Shown: positions 27,291 through 37,082 of the stretch, piece after piece
How positions within the stretch are numbered: the stretch's first letter is position 1
Layout of the letters: every line of letters starts with the position of its first letter
Origin: Arthrobacter sp. MYb213
Lineage (GTDB): Bacteria > Actinomycetota > Actinomycetes > Actinomycetales > Micrococcaceae
Direction of reading: 5' to 3'
Length of the DNA: 64,000 nt
Assembly (NCBI RefSeq): GCF_002979915.1
Contig: NZ_PCQA01000004.1
Span: 124,001 to 188,000, forward strand
Program-made: the position numbers and the translations under genes
The notes under the pieces: generated by a model
Databases searched by the model: none
What the model saw: only the letters and a program-made list of their open reading frames with translations
Told to the model about the DNA's origin: nothing

Positions 27291-28654
27291 TAGTTTGCTC
27301 CCTTCGAAGCTGCTGGCACGGCGCAGGCAGCGCCGTCATAGGTAGGAGCCGCATCCAGCTTGGCTGCGTTTTTCTGGGAAGCAGTTAATGCCTGGTCTAG
27401 ATCCCAAAGGATATCTTCAACATCTTCTAAACCGACGGAGAGACGAATCAGATCTTCCGGAACTCCTGCGGCAACCATCTGTTCGGCGTTCAGCTGCTGG
27501 TGGGTGGTGGACCCAGGGTGTAGTACCAAGGTGCGCGCGTCACCGATATTGGCCAAGTGGCTTGCTAGTTGCAAAGCTTCGATGAACTTGGTGCCGGCCT
27601 CGCGTCCACCCTTTACTCCGAAACTGAAGACCGAACCAACGCCCATAGGCAGTAGCTCGGCGGCGCGGGCATATTGTGGGTGGGATTCGAGCCCTGCGTA
27701 ATTGACGTAGGTGACGCGGTCATCGGCTTCGAGCCACGCGGCGACCTGCTTCGCGTTGGTCAGGTGGTTATCCATGCGCTGTGGCAGAGTTTCCAGCCCC
27801 TGCAACAACTGGAATGCAGACTGCGCAGGCAGGGACGGACCGAAGTCTCGTAGCTGCTCGCTACGCAATTTGGTCAGGAATCCGTATTCGCCGAAGTTAT
27901 CCCACCAGGACACGTTGCCGTAGCTTGGTACGGGTTCGGTCATAGTGGGGAACTTGCCGTTGCCCCAGTTGAATGTGCCAGCCTCGATGACTACACCGCC
28001 CAAGGTGGTGCCGTGCCCTCCGATGAACTTGGTGGCCGAGTGGATCACGATGTCCGCGCCATGTTCAATGGGGCGCAACAGGTATGGCGGGGTCAGCGTC
28101 GAGTCAACCACCAGCGGGATGTTGTGGCGGTGCGCGACCTCTGCCAGACCCTTGAGGTCAGCGATGTCGCCCGAAGGGTTTGCCACGATCTCGGTGTAAA
28201 CGGCCTTGGTGTTCTCCTGGATTGCTGCCTCAAAATCTGCAGCGTCATTGGAATCGATGAAAGTAGTCTCGATCCCGAAACGGCGCAAAGACACGTCCAA
28301 CTGGGTGATGGTGCCTCCATAGAGTTTGGAGGAAGCAACAATGTGGTCCCCGGCCTGAGCCAGTGCCGCGAAGGTGACAAACTCAGCAGCCATGCCTGAA
28401 GCGGTAGCTACCGCGCCGATACCGCCTTCGAGTGACGCCATGCGTTCCTCGAAAGCTGCCACCGTGGGGTTACCAATGCGCGAGTAAATGTTCCCGTACT
28501 TTTGCAGTGCGAAAAGATTAGCCGCGTCATCGGTGTCTTTAAAAACAAATGAAGTGCTCTGGTAGATCGGCACGGCGCGTGCGCCATGCTCCGCGTCGGG
28601 GGTGCCGCCGGCGTGTAGTGCGCGGGTGCGAAATCCAAACTTGTGGTCAGCCAT
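27290..28654 (-). CDS. metY: O-acetylhomoserine sulfhydrylase
   Basis: PLP enzyme of the Cys/Met metabolism family, 454 residues. It joins O-acetylhomoserine with sulfide to give homocysteine, or with methanethiol to give methionine, releasing acetate. The PLP lysine is Lys209 in HSATKFIGGHGTTLGG. SRIGNPTVAAFEERMASLEGG and the YGGTITQL phosphate loop are present. Its length (over 430) and the missing gamma-synthase features favour MetY over MetB/MetZ. A SAM riboswitch lies 88 bases upstream, and AAGGAG precedes the ATG by 12 bases, which is rather far. It is the entry point for the thiols that the island's monooxygenases could release. Confidence 0.93.
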   Translation of the reverse strand: MADHKFGFRTRALHAGGTPDAEHGARAVPIYQSTSFVFKDTDDAANLFALQKYGNIYSRIGNPTVAAFEERMASLEGGIGAVATASGMAAEFVTFAALAQAGDHIVASSKLYGGTITQLDVSLRRFGIETTFIDSNDAADFEAAIQENTKAVYTEIVANPSGDIADLKGLAEVAHRHNIPLVVDSTLTPPYLLRPIEHGADIVIHSATKFIGGHGTTLGGVVIEAGTFNWGNGKFPTMTEPVPSYGNVSWWDNFGEYGFLTKLRSEQLRDFGPSLPAQSAFQLLQGLETLPQRMDNHLTNAKQVAAWLEADDRVTYVNYAGLESHPQYARAAELLPMGVGSVFSFGVKGGREAGTKFIEALQLASHLANIGDARTLVLHPGSTTHQQLNAEQMVAAGVPEDLIRLSVGLEDVEDILWDLDQALTASQKNAAKLDAAPTYDGAACAVPAASKGAN

Positions 28655-28742
28655 GGTGGCGTACGACTCCTTGTCGATTGATGCTTCGGCAGGAATCCCG
28701 GATCAATGTCGCTTAACCCCTGAAACTCAGTGGAAAGCAGCT

Positions 28743-28831
28743 CCATCGGTTCTGGCGGTAGCACCTAGTCCACCGGTTGTGGCAGGTTGCTGCGGCGTCA
28801 TCAAACCAGATCTCTCGGCCGCTCGGGATGG
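28743..28831 (-). promoter_or_regulatory. SAM riboswitch (SAM-I/SAM-IV superfamily) upstream of metY
   Basis: Read on the minus strand: P1 CCATC/GATGG closes the element; P2 GCGGC/GCCGC covaries with GCGAC/GTCGC in the plus-strand copies. The core has GAGAGATCTGG, GACGCCGCAGCAACC and GGTGCTAC. P3 is CCAC/GTGG. CTGG of loop 2 can pair with CCAG before the closing helix (pseudoknot). No P4 hairpin follows GGTGCTAC, so it may be the SAM-I/IV variant class. Confidence 0.88.
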
Positions 28832-28947
28832 TTAGTAACAGTCTGTCAATATGTCCTTGAATGACCCAACTATGAGTCCTAACGTTTCGATTCTTGAAGG
28901 AGGAATCTGATTCGGGCATGGCTTAGAAGTTAGCTTATGCTCGAGCT

Positions 28948-29511
28948 ATGGATACAGCGTTAGCTTTGATCAGGCATGGGCAGACCGACTGGAACCTTGC
29001 CGGACGCATGCAAGGACGCACCGATATCGAATTGAACGACACCGGTCGCGCGCAAGCGCGGGAGCTTGGCAGGGACCTGAGCGGACAGAATTGGGACCTG
29101 GTTGTCGCTTCTCCGCTGTTACGGGCGCAAGAAACGGCCTTGCTGATCGCAGCAGAACTTGACGTTGAACATGCAGCGCCGGTCGGCGACGTGATTGAGC
29201 GAGGCTTCGGCCCACTTGAAGGCCGGATCATGGCTGAAGTTAGCGAGGCCGAAGCGGCGACTCTTGCAGCTGAGACCGAAGACAGGGAGACCGTCTTGCA
29301 CCGCATGCTTGGTGCCTTGTCTGTTTTAGTGCAGGAGAACCCTGGGCGAAAGATCTTGGTCGTTAGTCATGGAGCTGCCATGCGGATTGTGCGTGACGCG
29401 CTCGCCGGGGTACGTATCCATGAGGGAGTGACTAACGGGGAGTTACTGGAAATTGATCTTGACCGGATGCATGAACTGCGTGAAGAACTAGGCCTCGTCA
29501 CCGCTCACTAA
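28948..29511 (+). CDS. Histidine phosphatase (phosphoglycerate mutase-like)
   Basis: A 187-residue branch-1 histidine phosphatase. The phospho-His is His10 in LIRHGQTDWN; the second catalytic His is in VVSHGAAMRIV. The arginine of VVASPLLRAQETA and the acidic residue after DVIERGFGPLEG complete the pocket. Such proteins are cytoplasmic phosphomonoesterases of varied substrate, including cobalamin and glucosyl-3-phosphoglycerate phosphatases; glycolytic mutase is unlikely at this length. It is divergent from metY and followed by the sigma factor gene, 100 bases away. Confidence 0.85.
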   Translation: MDTALALIRHGQTDWNLAGRMQGRTDIELNDTGRAQARELGRDLSGQNWDLVVASPLLRAQETALLIAAELDVEHAAPVGDVIERGFGPLEGRIMAEVSEAEAATLAAETEDRETVLHRMLGALSVLVQENPGRKILVVSHGAAMRIVRDALAGVRIHEGVTNGELLEIDLDRMHELREELGLVTAH

Positions 29512-29611
29512 AATGTGGCAACAAAAAAGTTTTTGAAAAAGTTAGCTCACGCACCTCACATAATGGCCACACGGTACGTTTACCTAGTGACAGCCGCCAA
29601 CGAGGAGCCAC

Positions 29612-30109
29612 ATGAAGCAACCATTCGAACGGGTCGTGCAGACCCATGGACTTAGCGTCCTGCGAGTGTGCCGCGCGCTACTCGATGAGCACCGCGCTCA
29701 AGATGCCTGGTCTGAAACTTTCCTCTCGGCGCTGAAGGCCTATCCGCAGTTGGACCAGGAAGCCAACGTGCAGGCCTGGCTGGTGCGCATTGCCCACCGC
29801 AAAGCAATCGACGAACTGCGTAAGCATCGACCCGAAATCGTGCAAGCTGAGGTTGACGCTGGCGACGACGTCCACTCCGAGACTCCGGCACAGAATTTAG
29901 AAAATCTGGAACTTTGGCAAGTGGTTAAAACGCTGCCAGAAAAACAACGGCTAGTAATCGCCTACAGGTATCTTGGCGGATTAAGTTATGCGCAGATTGC
30001 CGAGGTGCTGTCGGGTACGCCGGAAGCCGCCCGAAGAGCGGCGGCCGACGGAATCAAAAACTTACGAAGCAAGCTGGATGAGGCACAAGCCCCGGGAGCT
30101 AAACGATGA
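29612..30109 (+). CDS. ECF-type RNA polymerase sigma factor
   Basis: A 165-residue sigma factor with only regions 2 and 4. Region 2 shows AQDAWSETFLSALKAYPQ and the WLVRIAHRKAIDELRKHRP -10-binding helix. Region 4 shows LELWQVVKTLPEKQRLVIAYRYLGGLSYAQIAEVL, then TPEAARRAAADGIKNLR. GAGGAGCC precedes the ATG. Its stop overlaps the alkyltransferase ATG by four bases, so the two are translationally coupled. No anti-sigma gene is adjacent, so control may come from the partner protein or from transcription. Role in alkylation stress is an inference from the pairing. Confidence 0.88.
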   Translation: MKQPFERVVQTHGLSVLRVCRALLDEHRAQDAWSETFLSALKAYPQLDQEANVQAWLVRIAHRKAIDELRKHRPEIVQAEVDAGDDVHSETPAQNLENLELWQVVKTLPEKQRLVIAYRYLGGLSYAQIAEVLSGTPEAARRAAADGIKNLRSKLDEAQAPGAKR

Positions 30110-30738
30110 ATATTGACAAGGTAAATTCCGGCCCCAACGCCGAGGAGACTACGCTGCTGACCCAACTGCATTCGCGTCTGGAAGCCGAAGCAGAAAAGTC
30201 ACGGCTGACCGACATTTCCTACCGTGTGCTGGATACCCCGATTGGAAAACTACTACTGGCGAGCACCGAGTCCGGACTGGTCAGAGTTGCTTTTGAAATC
30301 GAAGGCTATGACCATATCCTTGAAAGTCTTGCCACTAAGGTGAGCCCACGAATCCTTCAGGCACCTGCAAAACTCGATGGGGTAGCACGCCAGCTTGATG
30401 AATATTTTGCTGGTACACGACACGAATTCCAGCTCCCGCTGGACCTGCAACTATCCACAGAGTTTCGCCGAACCGTGCAATTAGAACTGGGACAAATCGG
30501 CTACGGGCAGACCCTGAGCTACGCGCAGGTGGCAGAGAAGATCGGTAAACCAAAAGCGGTGCGCGCCGTGGGTACCGCCTGCGCGACCAATCCACTACCC
30601 ATTGTCTTGCCATGTCACAGAGTCCTGCGCACCGATGGTTCGCTCGGCGGATATCTTGGAGGATTACCCACCAAGCTGCAGCTACTTGAACTTGAAAACC
30701 CGCAACGACAAACGCAGCCAGACCCAGTGTTGTTTTAG
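30106..30738 (+). CDS. ogt: Methylated-DNA-protein-cysteine methyltransferase with N-terminal extension
   Basis: Suicide DNA-repair protein that moves an alkyl group from O6-alkylguanine to its own Cys. The acceptor is Cys170 in the PCHRV motif; the helix-turn-helix before it (LSYAQVAEKIGKPKAVRAVGTACATNP) includes the arginine finger. The first 37 residues (helical, acidic, with EETTLLTQLHSRLEAEAEK) precede the usual Ogt start and are not part of the catalytic fold. This tail could touch the sigma factor encoded upstream, as a small zinc-free anti-sigma-like helix might (speculative). Confidence 0.92.
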   Translation: MNIDKVNSGPNAEETTLLTQLHSRLEAEAEKSRLTDISYRVLDTPIGKLLLASTESGLVRVAFEIEGYDHILESLATKVSPRILQAPAKLDGVARQLDEYFAGTRHEFQLPLDLQLSTEFRRTVQLELGQIGYGQTLSYAQVAEKIGKPKAVRAVGTACATNPLPIVLPCHRVLRTDGSLGGYLGGLPTKLQLLELENPQRQTQPDPVLF

Positions 30739-30990
30739 GCCGAGAAAGTCAGGCTGCCGTTGTCGCTTGCGTTGAGACTGAAGCAAACGCACAGATAAAC
30801 AGAGAATCTGGGTGAGAGCTCGATGCAACGTGTGTTTCGGGCAGGTAGGTTGGTTTGCTCAAAATAGTCCGACCCATTGGCTAGACTGAAATCGCTTCTT
30901 CCGTTGGTTAGGGGCTTCAGGGTGGGGTCTGCGAAGTAATGCAATCAGGCTACTTGCTCGCCCCCGCACTAAACTAGCTGGAGGATACCG

Positions 30991-31521
30991 GTGTCACACT
31001 CAACAAAACGCATTATTGGCAGCGTTTCATTGTTTGTTGTTCTCGCCGGGATAGTTGCTTTACTTTTTGTCTCCGCTACAAGCCCAACGTTCCTAAAGAA
31101 CGATACAAAGCTAACCGCCGAAGCCAACGCAGGAACTCCAATTGTTCAAGCGATCAAGACTCCGGACCCGACTCCAACGCCAACGCCCAACAAGATTGAA
31201 AACCCGGCACAAGAATGGGCGGACGATATGATTAACCTGCTTTTGAATGGCAACTCGAAGTCTACTTTTGCCGACTTTAACCCCGAGATTGCACACCATT
31301 ACATCGAAGCGTGGAGCCAGCCTCGGCCGGGTGTACTTGCGATTGAAGTGCGAGACAGGGACTGGTCTAAGTGTGACCTTGATGCGCTCGGTACAAATGT
31401 TCTCGCAACAGCGGGTTGGGACAATCCGCGGTTAAAGCGGGTGGAAGTTTCGACCGGTGATGCAAAACCCCAAGTCGTGGAGCGCAATAGCGAATCTGCT
31501 TTGCCACCTAGTTGCGCGTAG
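30991..31521 (+). CDS. Secreted or membrane-anchored protein of unknown function
   Basis: A 176-residue protein I do not recognise. GTG at 30991 has GGAGG nine bases upstream. A single hydrophobic N-terminal helix (about 8-30) is followed by a Thr/Pro repeat linker (TPDPTPTPTPNK, about 58-69) and a C-terminal domain of about 100 residues. That domain has two cysteines (one in DWSKCDLD, one near the end), which could form an extracytoplasmic disulfide. The fold is unknown. It follows the alkyltransferase gene by 252 bases without sign of being co-transcribed. Confidence 0.6.
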   Translation: MSHSTKRIIGSVSLFVVLAGIVALLFVSATSPTFLKNDTKLTAEANAGTPIVQAIKTPDPTPTPTPNKIENPAQEWADDMINLLLNGNSKSTFADFNPEIAHHYIEAWSQPRPGVLAIEVRDRDWSKCDLDALGTNVLATAGWDNPRLKRVEVSTGDAKPQVVERNSESALPPSCA

Positions 31522-31842
31522 CAGATTCTGCGTAAGAGCGACGCGCCGAATGAATGCGTTATTGGAGTGAATGGAAGCTCATTAGTTCCGTCAGCCCTTA
31601 TTTCGGACTCGGCATCAGATGTGCTGAAGCGGTAGTTACGGAAGTTAACTATTCCAGAGGTCCGTCAGGCGTTGGATAAGTGCATGTCGAAAACCGGATA
31701 GCGTTTGAGAAAGCCCTTCGAGTAGTGCCTGAATACTCCCATTTTTCGTGGCTTTCCTGCTATTTGCGCATCATTTAGGGGTCGAGGTAGCGGCTTCCTG
31801 CGTGAAAACACGCCAAAGCTGGGAAAAAGACAGAGAAAACAA
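31522..31842. other. Intergenic stretch without recognised feature
   Basis: About 320 bases between the unknown anchored protein and the katG terminator. No open frame with a ribosome site, no RNA gene and no repeat stood out on either strand. Confidence 0.4.
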
Positions 31843-31883
31843 AAAACCGTGGTTGCCACTCGAAGGGTGGCAACCACGGTTTT
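31843..31883 (-). terminator. katG terminator
   Basis: A 17-bp perfect stem (31843-31859 with 31867-31883), 7-base loop, 15 bases after the katG stop. On the minus strand the stem runs directly into TTTTTTGTTTTC, a textbook intrinsic terminator. Confidence 0.92.
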
Positions 31884-31898
31884 GAGCCTAGAAACTAC

Positions 31899-34076
31899 TT
31901 ACTTGCGCAGTTCAAAGCGGTCGGCATCCATGAGCTTAGCCCAGGCTGCAGCGAAGTCCTTAGCGAACTTCTCCTTGGCATCATCCGCGGCGTAAACCTC
32001 GGCCAAAGCACGCAGCTCGGAGTTCGAGCCGAAGACCAGATCTACGCGGCTGCCAACCCAGCGGCCGTCGGTGGTGGAGTAGGTCTTCTCTTCGGCATCT
32101 GGGGTCCATTCAAGGCCCAATTCCAACAGGTTCGCGAAGAAGTCGTTGGTCAGTGCGCCCGGGGTGTCGGTGAAGACGCCGTGGTTCGAGCCATCCCAGT
32201 TGTTGCCCAGCACACGCAGACCACCTAGCAATACGGTCATCTCCGGTGCGCTCAAGCCCAACAGGTTAGCGCGGTCGATCAGCAGGTATTCCGGTGGCAG
32301 GTTCAGGAACTCGGAATCGTAGTTGCGGAACCCGTCGGAGACCGGCTCCAACCATGCGAACTGCTCTACGTTGGTCTGCTCCTGAGTTGCGTCAACGCGA
32401 CCCGGAGTGAATGGAACCTCAACCTGCTGACCGGCAGCCAATGCCGCCTGCTCAACACCGACGTTTCCGGCCAAAACCACAACGTCTGCGAAGGAAGCCT
32501 TGATAGCGGAGGTAGCGTTGAACTCTTCTACGATCTGCTCGAGGACAGTGATAACTGCCTTGAGCTGTTCTGGCTGGTTCACACTCCAAGAAACCTGTGG
32601 TTCCAGACGGATGCGGCCACCGTTAACGCCACCGCGCTTGTCCGAGGAACGGAAGCTTGCAGCAGCCTTCCAAGCGGTGGAGACCAACTGCTGTACCGAC
32701 AGGCCGGACTGCTCGATGAGTGCCTTCAGTGCTGAAACCTCGGTAGCACCCAAGGTAACTGCTGGGGCTGCCGGCAGTGGATCCTGCCAAGCTAGGTCTT
32801 CTGCCGGGATCTCTGGACCGAAGTAACGGGACTTCGGACCCATATCGCGGTGGGTCAGCTTGAACCAGGCGCGGCCGAAAGCATCTGCGAACTTCTCTGG
32901 GTTGTTCTTGAAGTCCAGTGAGATAGGACCGTAAATTGGGTCGAAGCGTAGCGCCAGGTCGCTAGTCAGCATGCGTGGTTCGCGACGCACGGCCGGGTTA
33001 TGAGCCATTGGCACCATGTCGGCACCGGCACCGTCCTTTGGTCGCCACTGCTGTGCCCCAGCTTCGGAGTGGAACAGCTCCCACTCGTAGGCGAAGAGGA
33101 TGTGGAAGAACTCGTTGTCCCAACGGGTTGGGTGGTAGGTCCAAGTAACTTCGAGACCCGAACCGATGGTGTCATCGCCGTGGCCGGTGCCGTGGCCCGA
33201 CTTCCAGCCCAGACCCTGCATCTCCAGGGGAGCCGACTCTGGGTCTTCGCCCTTGTGGGATTCGGCGCTAGCGCCGTGGGTCTTGCCGAAGGTGTGTCCG
33301 CCGGCGATCAACGCGACGGTTTCCTCGTCGTCCATGCCCATGCGGCGGAAGGTTTCGCGGATATCGACGGCCGAGGCCAAAGGATCTGCAACGCCATCTG
33401 GACCCTCAGGGTTTACGTAGATCAGACCCATCTGGACGGCTGCCAGTGGAGCTTCAAGGTTGCGTGCACCGGTGTAGCGTTCGCTTTCCAGCCAAACCTT
33501 TTCCGGGCCCCAGTACACGTCGTCGTCTGCTTCCCAGACATCCTTGCGGCCGCCACCGTAACCGAAGGTTTCGAAGCCCATGTCTTCCAGAGAAACGTTA
33601 CCGGCCAAGATGATTAGGTCGGCCCAAGATAGCGACTGGCCGTACTTCTTCTTGACTGGCCAGAGTAGGCGACGTGCCTTGTCTAGGTTCACGTTATCTG
33701 GCCAGGAGTTCAGTGGAGCGAAGCGCTGCTGACCTGCACCGGCGCCACCACGGCCGTCGTGGGAGCGGTAGGTGCCAGCCGCGTGCCATGCCATGCGGAT
33801 GAAGAATGGACCGTAGTGACCGAAGTCTGCTGGCCACCAGTCGTAGGACTTGGTCATCAGTTCGGCGATATCGGCCTTAACGGCTGCGAAATCCAGTGCT
33901 TCGAATGCTGCTGGGTAGTCGAAGTCGGCATCCAGAGGATTGGTGGCTTCCTGGTTCTTGGATAGGACCTTTAGATTGAGCTTATTTGGCCACCATTCGG
34001 TGTTCGCATTGCCCCGGGTTGGGTGAACGCGTCCGGCTCCTACTACTGGGCACTGGCCTGCAGTCGTTTCTGACAT
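31899..34076 (-). CDS. katG: Catalase-peroxidase
   Basis: Haem enzyme, 725 residues, that removes H2O2 and also acts as a peroxidase. The distal pocket Arg94-Trp97-His98 lies in [14 protein letters not shown]. The Tyr of the Met-Tyr-Trp adduct is in [10 protein letters not shown], and the proximal His is in [14 protein letters not shown]. The C-terminal haem-free repeat domain is complete. ATG at 34076 is chosen over the upstream in-frame ATG, because AGAAGGA precedes it and the family begins near this point ([12 protein letters not shown]). It follows furA by 115 bases, the usual furA-katG arrangement. Confidence 0.96.
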   Translation of the reverse strand: MSETTAGQCPVVGAGRVHPTRGNANTEWWPNKLNLKVLSKNQEATNPLDADFDYPAAFEALDFAAVKADIAELMTKSYDWWPADFGHYGPFFIRMAWHAAGTYRSHDGRGGAGAGQQRFAPLNSWPDNVNLDKARRLLWPVKKKYGQSLSWADLIILAGNVSLEDMGFETFGYGGGRKDVWEADDDVYWGPEKVWLESERYTGARNLEAPLAAVQMGLIYVNPEGPDGVADPLASAVDIRETFRRMGMDDEETVALIAGGHTFGKTHGASAESHKGEDPESAPLEMQGLGWKSGHGTGHGDDTIGSGLEVTWTYHPTRWDNEFFHILFAYEWELFHSEAGAQQWRPKDGAGADMVPMAHNPAVRREPRMLTSDLALRFDPIYGPISLDFKNNPEKFADAFGRAWFKLTHRDMGPKSRYFGPEIPAEDLAWQDPLPAAPAVTLGATEVSALKALIEQSGLSVQQLVSTAWKAAASFRSSDKRGGVNGGRIRLEPQVSWSVNQPEQLKAVITVLEQIVEEFNATSAIKASFADVVVLAGNVGVEQAALAAGQQVEVPFTPGRVDATQEQTNVEQFAWLEPVSDGFRNYDSEFLNLPPEYLLIDRANLLGLSAPEMTVLLGGLRVLGNNWDGSNHGVFTDTPGALTNDFFANLLELGLEWTPDAEEKTYSTTDGRWVGSRVDLVFGSNSELRALAEVYAADDAKEKFAKDFAAAWAKLMDADRFELRK

Positions 34077-34191
34077 GTAGTTTTCCTTCTGATGCTGAAT
34101 TGGGCGTGATTTTCCACGTCCGCAGGACGGGCCTGCGAAGATGAAGACTAGTTCCTTGCGGTACTTCTTTGTAAGTAGAACTTGTAGCTGG

Positions 34192-34623
34192 CTACGCTGT
34201 TTTGGTTGATTGGCAGTTAGGACAGAGTCCCCAGTAGATGACCTCGGCCTCGTCGATAGTGAAACCGTGGTGATCTGAGGCGTGTAAACACGGCGCTGCT
34301 CCGACGGCGCAATCGACATCCGCCAGTGATCCGCAACTGCGACAGACCACATGGTGGTGGTTATCTCCCACCCGAGCCTCGTAGCGGGCGATATGCCCGT
34401 GGGGCTGGATCTGGCGCAGTAGTCCAAGGCTGGTCAAGAGCTTCAGCGAGTCATACACCGCCTGGTGAGAAACCGTGGGGTGTTCCTGCCGGACCGCTTC
34501 AATGATGGTCTCGGTATCCGCATGGGGGTGAGCCGTTACCGCGGCAAGCACTGCAACGCGCGGGCGAGTAACCCGCATCGATGCATCGCGCAGCACCTTC
34601 TCGATTCCCTCGGATGTTGTCAT
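34192..34623 (-). CDS. furA: Fur-family repressor FurA
   Basis: A 143-residue metal- and peroxide-responsive repressor. Winged helix in the N-terminal half ([24 protein letters not shown], then [12 protein letters not shown], the recognition helix). Metal ligands are in the [10 protein letters not shown] segment and the structural zinc pair CPNC near the C-terminus. Placement directly upstream of katG on the same strand is the conserved actinobacterial furA-katG operon, where FurA represses both. Confidence 0.93.
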   Translation of the reverse strand: MTTSEGIEKVLRDASMRVTRPRVAVLAAVTAHPHADTETIIEAVRQEHPTVSHQAVYDSLKLLTSLGLLRQIQPHGHIARYEARVGDNHHHVVCRSCGSLADVDCAVGAAPCLHASDHHGFTIDEAEVIYWGLCPNCQSTKTA

Positions 34624-34639
34624 GACACTAGTTTGCCTT

Positions 34640-34675
34640 ATTTATTTTGAATGAGTCAAGATATGCTCTACTTTT
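34640..34675 (-). promoter_or_regulatory. Candidate furA operator/promoter
   Basis: AT-rich block just upstream of furA with an imperfect palindrome TTGAATGAGTCAA (arms TTGA/TCAA). On the minus strand it reads TTGACT, a good -35, and the furA ATG lies only about 35 bases downstream, so the leader is very short or absent. Confidence 0.5.
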
Positions 34676-34885
34676 TGCAACATATTTTACTGAATGTACT
34701 TTTGGGCCGCCCAATGGCCTGCTGAGCTGGCCAAATTTTCCGTTTTACAGCATTTTTTGTTCGTGGCGAGGAAATTCACATGACGTAGCCATTAGCTATG
34801 TTTCATAAGGGAAGCAAGGTCTCCACCGGTGCGTTAACGCACTGTTCAAACACTACGAGGTTTGACCCGTATCTATGGTGCGACC

Positions 34886-34957
34886 ATGATGGACAAGGCT
34901 TTCAAGGCTTTCAAGGCCGTCAAGAACCACATGTATTCCATAGATTTACTGGGTTGA
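34886..34957 (+). CDS. Possible 23-residue repeat peptide (KAFKAFKAV)
   Basis: Tentative. A short frame MMDKAFKAFKAVKNHM... of 23 residues lies in the 536-base gap between furA and the BCCT gene. The 9-base unit AAGGCTTTC is repeated in tandem, giving a cationic helix. The only ribosome-site candidate (GGTG) is poor, so it could be chance. A GGCAACC/GGTTGCC hairpin at 35076-35105 lies between it and the transporter. The rest of the gap is featureless to me. Confidence 0.25.
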   Translation: MMDKAFKAFKAVKNHMYSIDLLG

Positions 34958-35159
34958 ATTTAGTCAACCTCCGCAAATGCTGGCACCCGAGGGCTAATAC
35001 TCAACGCCTTCCGCTGTCGAATAAGAAGCCAGTGCACGATGACCTCAAAACAATGCTCAACCGAGTCCACGATTTGGCAACCGACCCTTTACCGGGATGG
35101 TTGCCTCCGGAACCCATGACGTTTAGGCGAAATGAATTCCGCCGGTGAAGGAAGAACAA

Positions 35160-37013
35160 ATGACGCAGAATGAACAATCATTCGAAGATTTAGTCGGTGA
35201 GCTGCATACGGCTCGTCAACGACGGCCTAAAAAATATAACAAGACCGGAATGGATTACTGGGTATTTGGTATTGCTGGATGCTTGGCCTTGGCTTTTATT
35301 GTGTGGGGATTCGTTACTCCCAAAGGACTAGGCGTCGCATCTGATGCCGCGCTCAACTGGGTGATTACCAATACCGGCTGGCTATTTGTGATCGCAGCTT
35401 CGGTATTTACCGTATTTGTCCTCGTGATTGCCGCCAAGAATTTCGGTCGCATCCCACTGGGGAAAGACGGTGAGAAGCCACAATTTAGCACCGTCTCTTG
35501 GATCTCCATGATGTTTGCTACCGGTATGGGTATCGGCTTGGTGTTCTACGGTGTCGGTGAGCCACTGTACTTCTACATGTCACCGCCCCCAGGAACCGTA
35601 GACGGGCAAACTCCTGCTGCGTTGAGCACCGCGATGGGCACTACGCTCTTCCACTGGACTTTGTTCCCATGGGCCATGTACGCAATTGTTGGTCTAGGAA
35701 TGGCTTACGGTAGCTTCCGACTCGGACGTCCACAGCTGTTCTCCGCGATGTTCTCCTCAATCTTCGGTGACCGGGTCACCCATAGTTGGGGTGGCCGCAC
35801 CATCAACATCTTGGCCATTTTGGCCACGCTGTTTGGCTCCGCGTGTTCTTTGGGTCTTGGTGCGCTTCAGATCGGTGGCGGAATACAGGCCAGCGGTGTG
35901 ATGGCCCAGGTTGGCTCCGGTATTTTGGTTGTCATCATTGCCATTTTGACTGCACTGTTCGTCGCCTCGGCCGTATCCGGCATTGAACGCGGAATTCAGT
36001 GGCTTTCAAATATCAATATGATCTTGGCGCTCGTCATTGCATTGATCGTCTTCATCGGCGGACCAACGCTGTTCATTCTTAACGTCATTCCAAATGCCGT
36101 GGGTGCCTTCATTGGTGACCTTCCGCAGATGGCATCGCGTACCGCCGGTTCCGGCGGCGAAGCAATGTCTGCTTGGCTGTCCTCCTGGACCGTGTTCTAC
36201 TGGGCTTGGTGGGTTTCATGGGCCCCATTCGTTGGCTTGTTTATCGCCCGAATTTCGCGTGGTCGCACCATTCGTCAGTTCGTGACCGGTGTCCTGCTGG
36301 TACCTTCTAGCGTTACCCTCATCTGGTTCTCGATCTTTGGCGGCGGCGCCATAGGCTTGCAGGAACGTGCCGAACAAGCGGGGGATACCGGTGCTGCCCT
36401 AGCGAATATGGTGGACGGAGTTCCGGACCTCAACTTTGACTTGATCCTCTTTGACCTACTTGGTGCGCTACCGCTACCTGGGTGGATCGCGGTGTTGCTT
36501 ATGATCGTGACGGTGCTGCTGATTGCAATCTTCTTCGTCACCGGCGCTGACTCTGCCTCCATCGTGATGGGTGCGCTCAGCGAACGAGGAGCCGCGGAAC
36601 CGTCAAAGAAGTCCATTATCTTCTGGGGCGTTGCCGTAGGTGCGGTAGCTGCGGTGATGCTACTTGCCGGTGGTGACGAACCAGCCGAAGCGTTGACCGG
36701 TCTGAAGAATATTACAATCGTTTCCGCGCTGCCGTTTGTCCTGGTGATGCTCCTGCTCTGCGTGGCCATCTGGAAGGACCTGAGTAAGGATCCTCTGGTA
36801 CTTAGTGACAAGGTGGCTCGTCAGGTCCTGGAGCAATCGGTGACCGAGGGCGTAGAACGCCACGATGGAAGCCAGTTCAGCTTGATGACCACGGAAATCC
36901 CGTTGGTAGATAGCAAAGAATTTGTGCTCAAGACGAAGGCCATCGATTCGTCATCCGCAAAGGAAGACTCCGGCTCAACTGGGCCGGCCAAGCCCGAGCG
37001 TACCGAAGAATAA
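35160..37013 (+). CDS. BCCT-family glycine betaine/choline transporter
   Basis: A 617-residue secondary transporter, BetP-like, for osmoprotectants such as betaine. Twelve helices are expected. The family motif MFATGMGIGLVFYGVGEPL (sodium-coupled Gly-rich helix) and the Trp-rich helix 8 WTVFYWAWWVSWAPFVGLFIARISRGRTIRQF are present. The N- and C-terminal cytoplasmic tails (about 1-35 and 550-617) are long and charged, as in osmosensing BCCT proteins. ATG at 35160 is preferred to GTG at 35145, because AAGGAA precedes it by seven bases. Confidence 0.92.
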   Translation: MTQNEQSFEDLVGELHTARQRRPKKYNKTGMDYWVFGIAGCLALAFIVWGFVTPKGLGVASDAALNWVITNTGWLFVIAASVFTVFVLVIAAKNFGRIPLGKDGEKPQFSTVSWISMMFATGMGIGLVFYGVGEPLYFYMSPPPGTVDGQTPAALSTAMGTTLFHWTLFPWAMYAIVGLGMAYGSFRLGRPQLFSAMFSSIFGDRVTHSWGGRTINILAILATLFGSACSLGLGALQIGGGIQASGVMAQVGSGILVVIIAILTALFVASAVSGIERGIQWLSNINMILALVIALIVFIGGPTLFILNVIPNAVGAFIGDLPQMASRTAGSGGEAMSAWLSSWTVFYWAWWVSWAPFVGLFIARISRGRTIRQFVTGVLLVPSSVTLIWFSIFGGGAIGLQERAEQAGDTGAALANMVDGVPDLNFDLILFDLLGALPLPGWIAVLLMIVTVLLIAIFFVTGADSASIVMGALSERGAAEPSKKSIIFWGVAVGAVAAVMLLAGGDEPAEALTGLKNITIVSALPFVLVMLLLCVAIWKDLSKDPLVLSDKVARQVLEQSVTEGVERHDGSQFSLMTTEIPLVDSKEFVLKTKAIDSSSAKEDSGSTGPAKPERTEE

Positions 37014-37024
37014 CGAAGTAAAGC

Positions 37025-37073
37025 GAGACAAATCTGCCCCGCAGTTCAGCGAACTGCGGGGCAGATTTGTCTC
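37025..37073. terminator. 23-bp hairpin between convergent BCCT and acs genes
   Basis: Perfect arms 37025-37047 and 37051-37073 around the loop AGC, 11 bases after the BCCT stop and nine after the acs stop. It should end both transcripts. Confidence 0.8.
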
Positions 37074-37082
37074 TGAAACTAT

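Noticed and set aside
33000-33617. Long open frame opposite katG
   Set aside because: A shadow frame on the antisense of a well-conserved gene; no ribosome site and no protein-like pattern.
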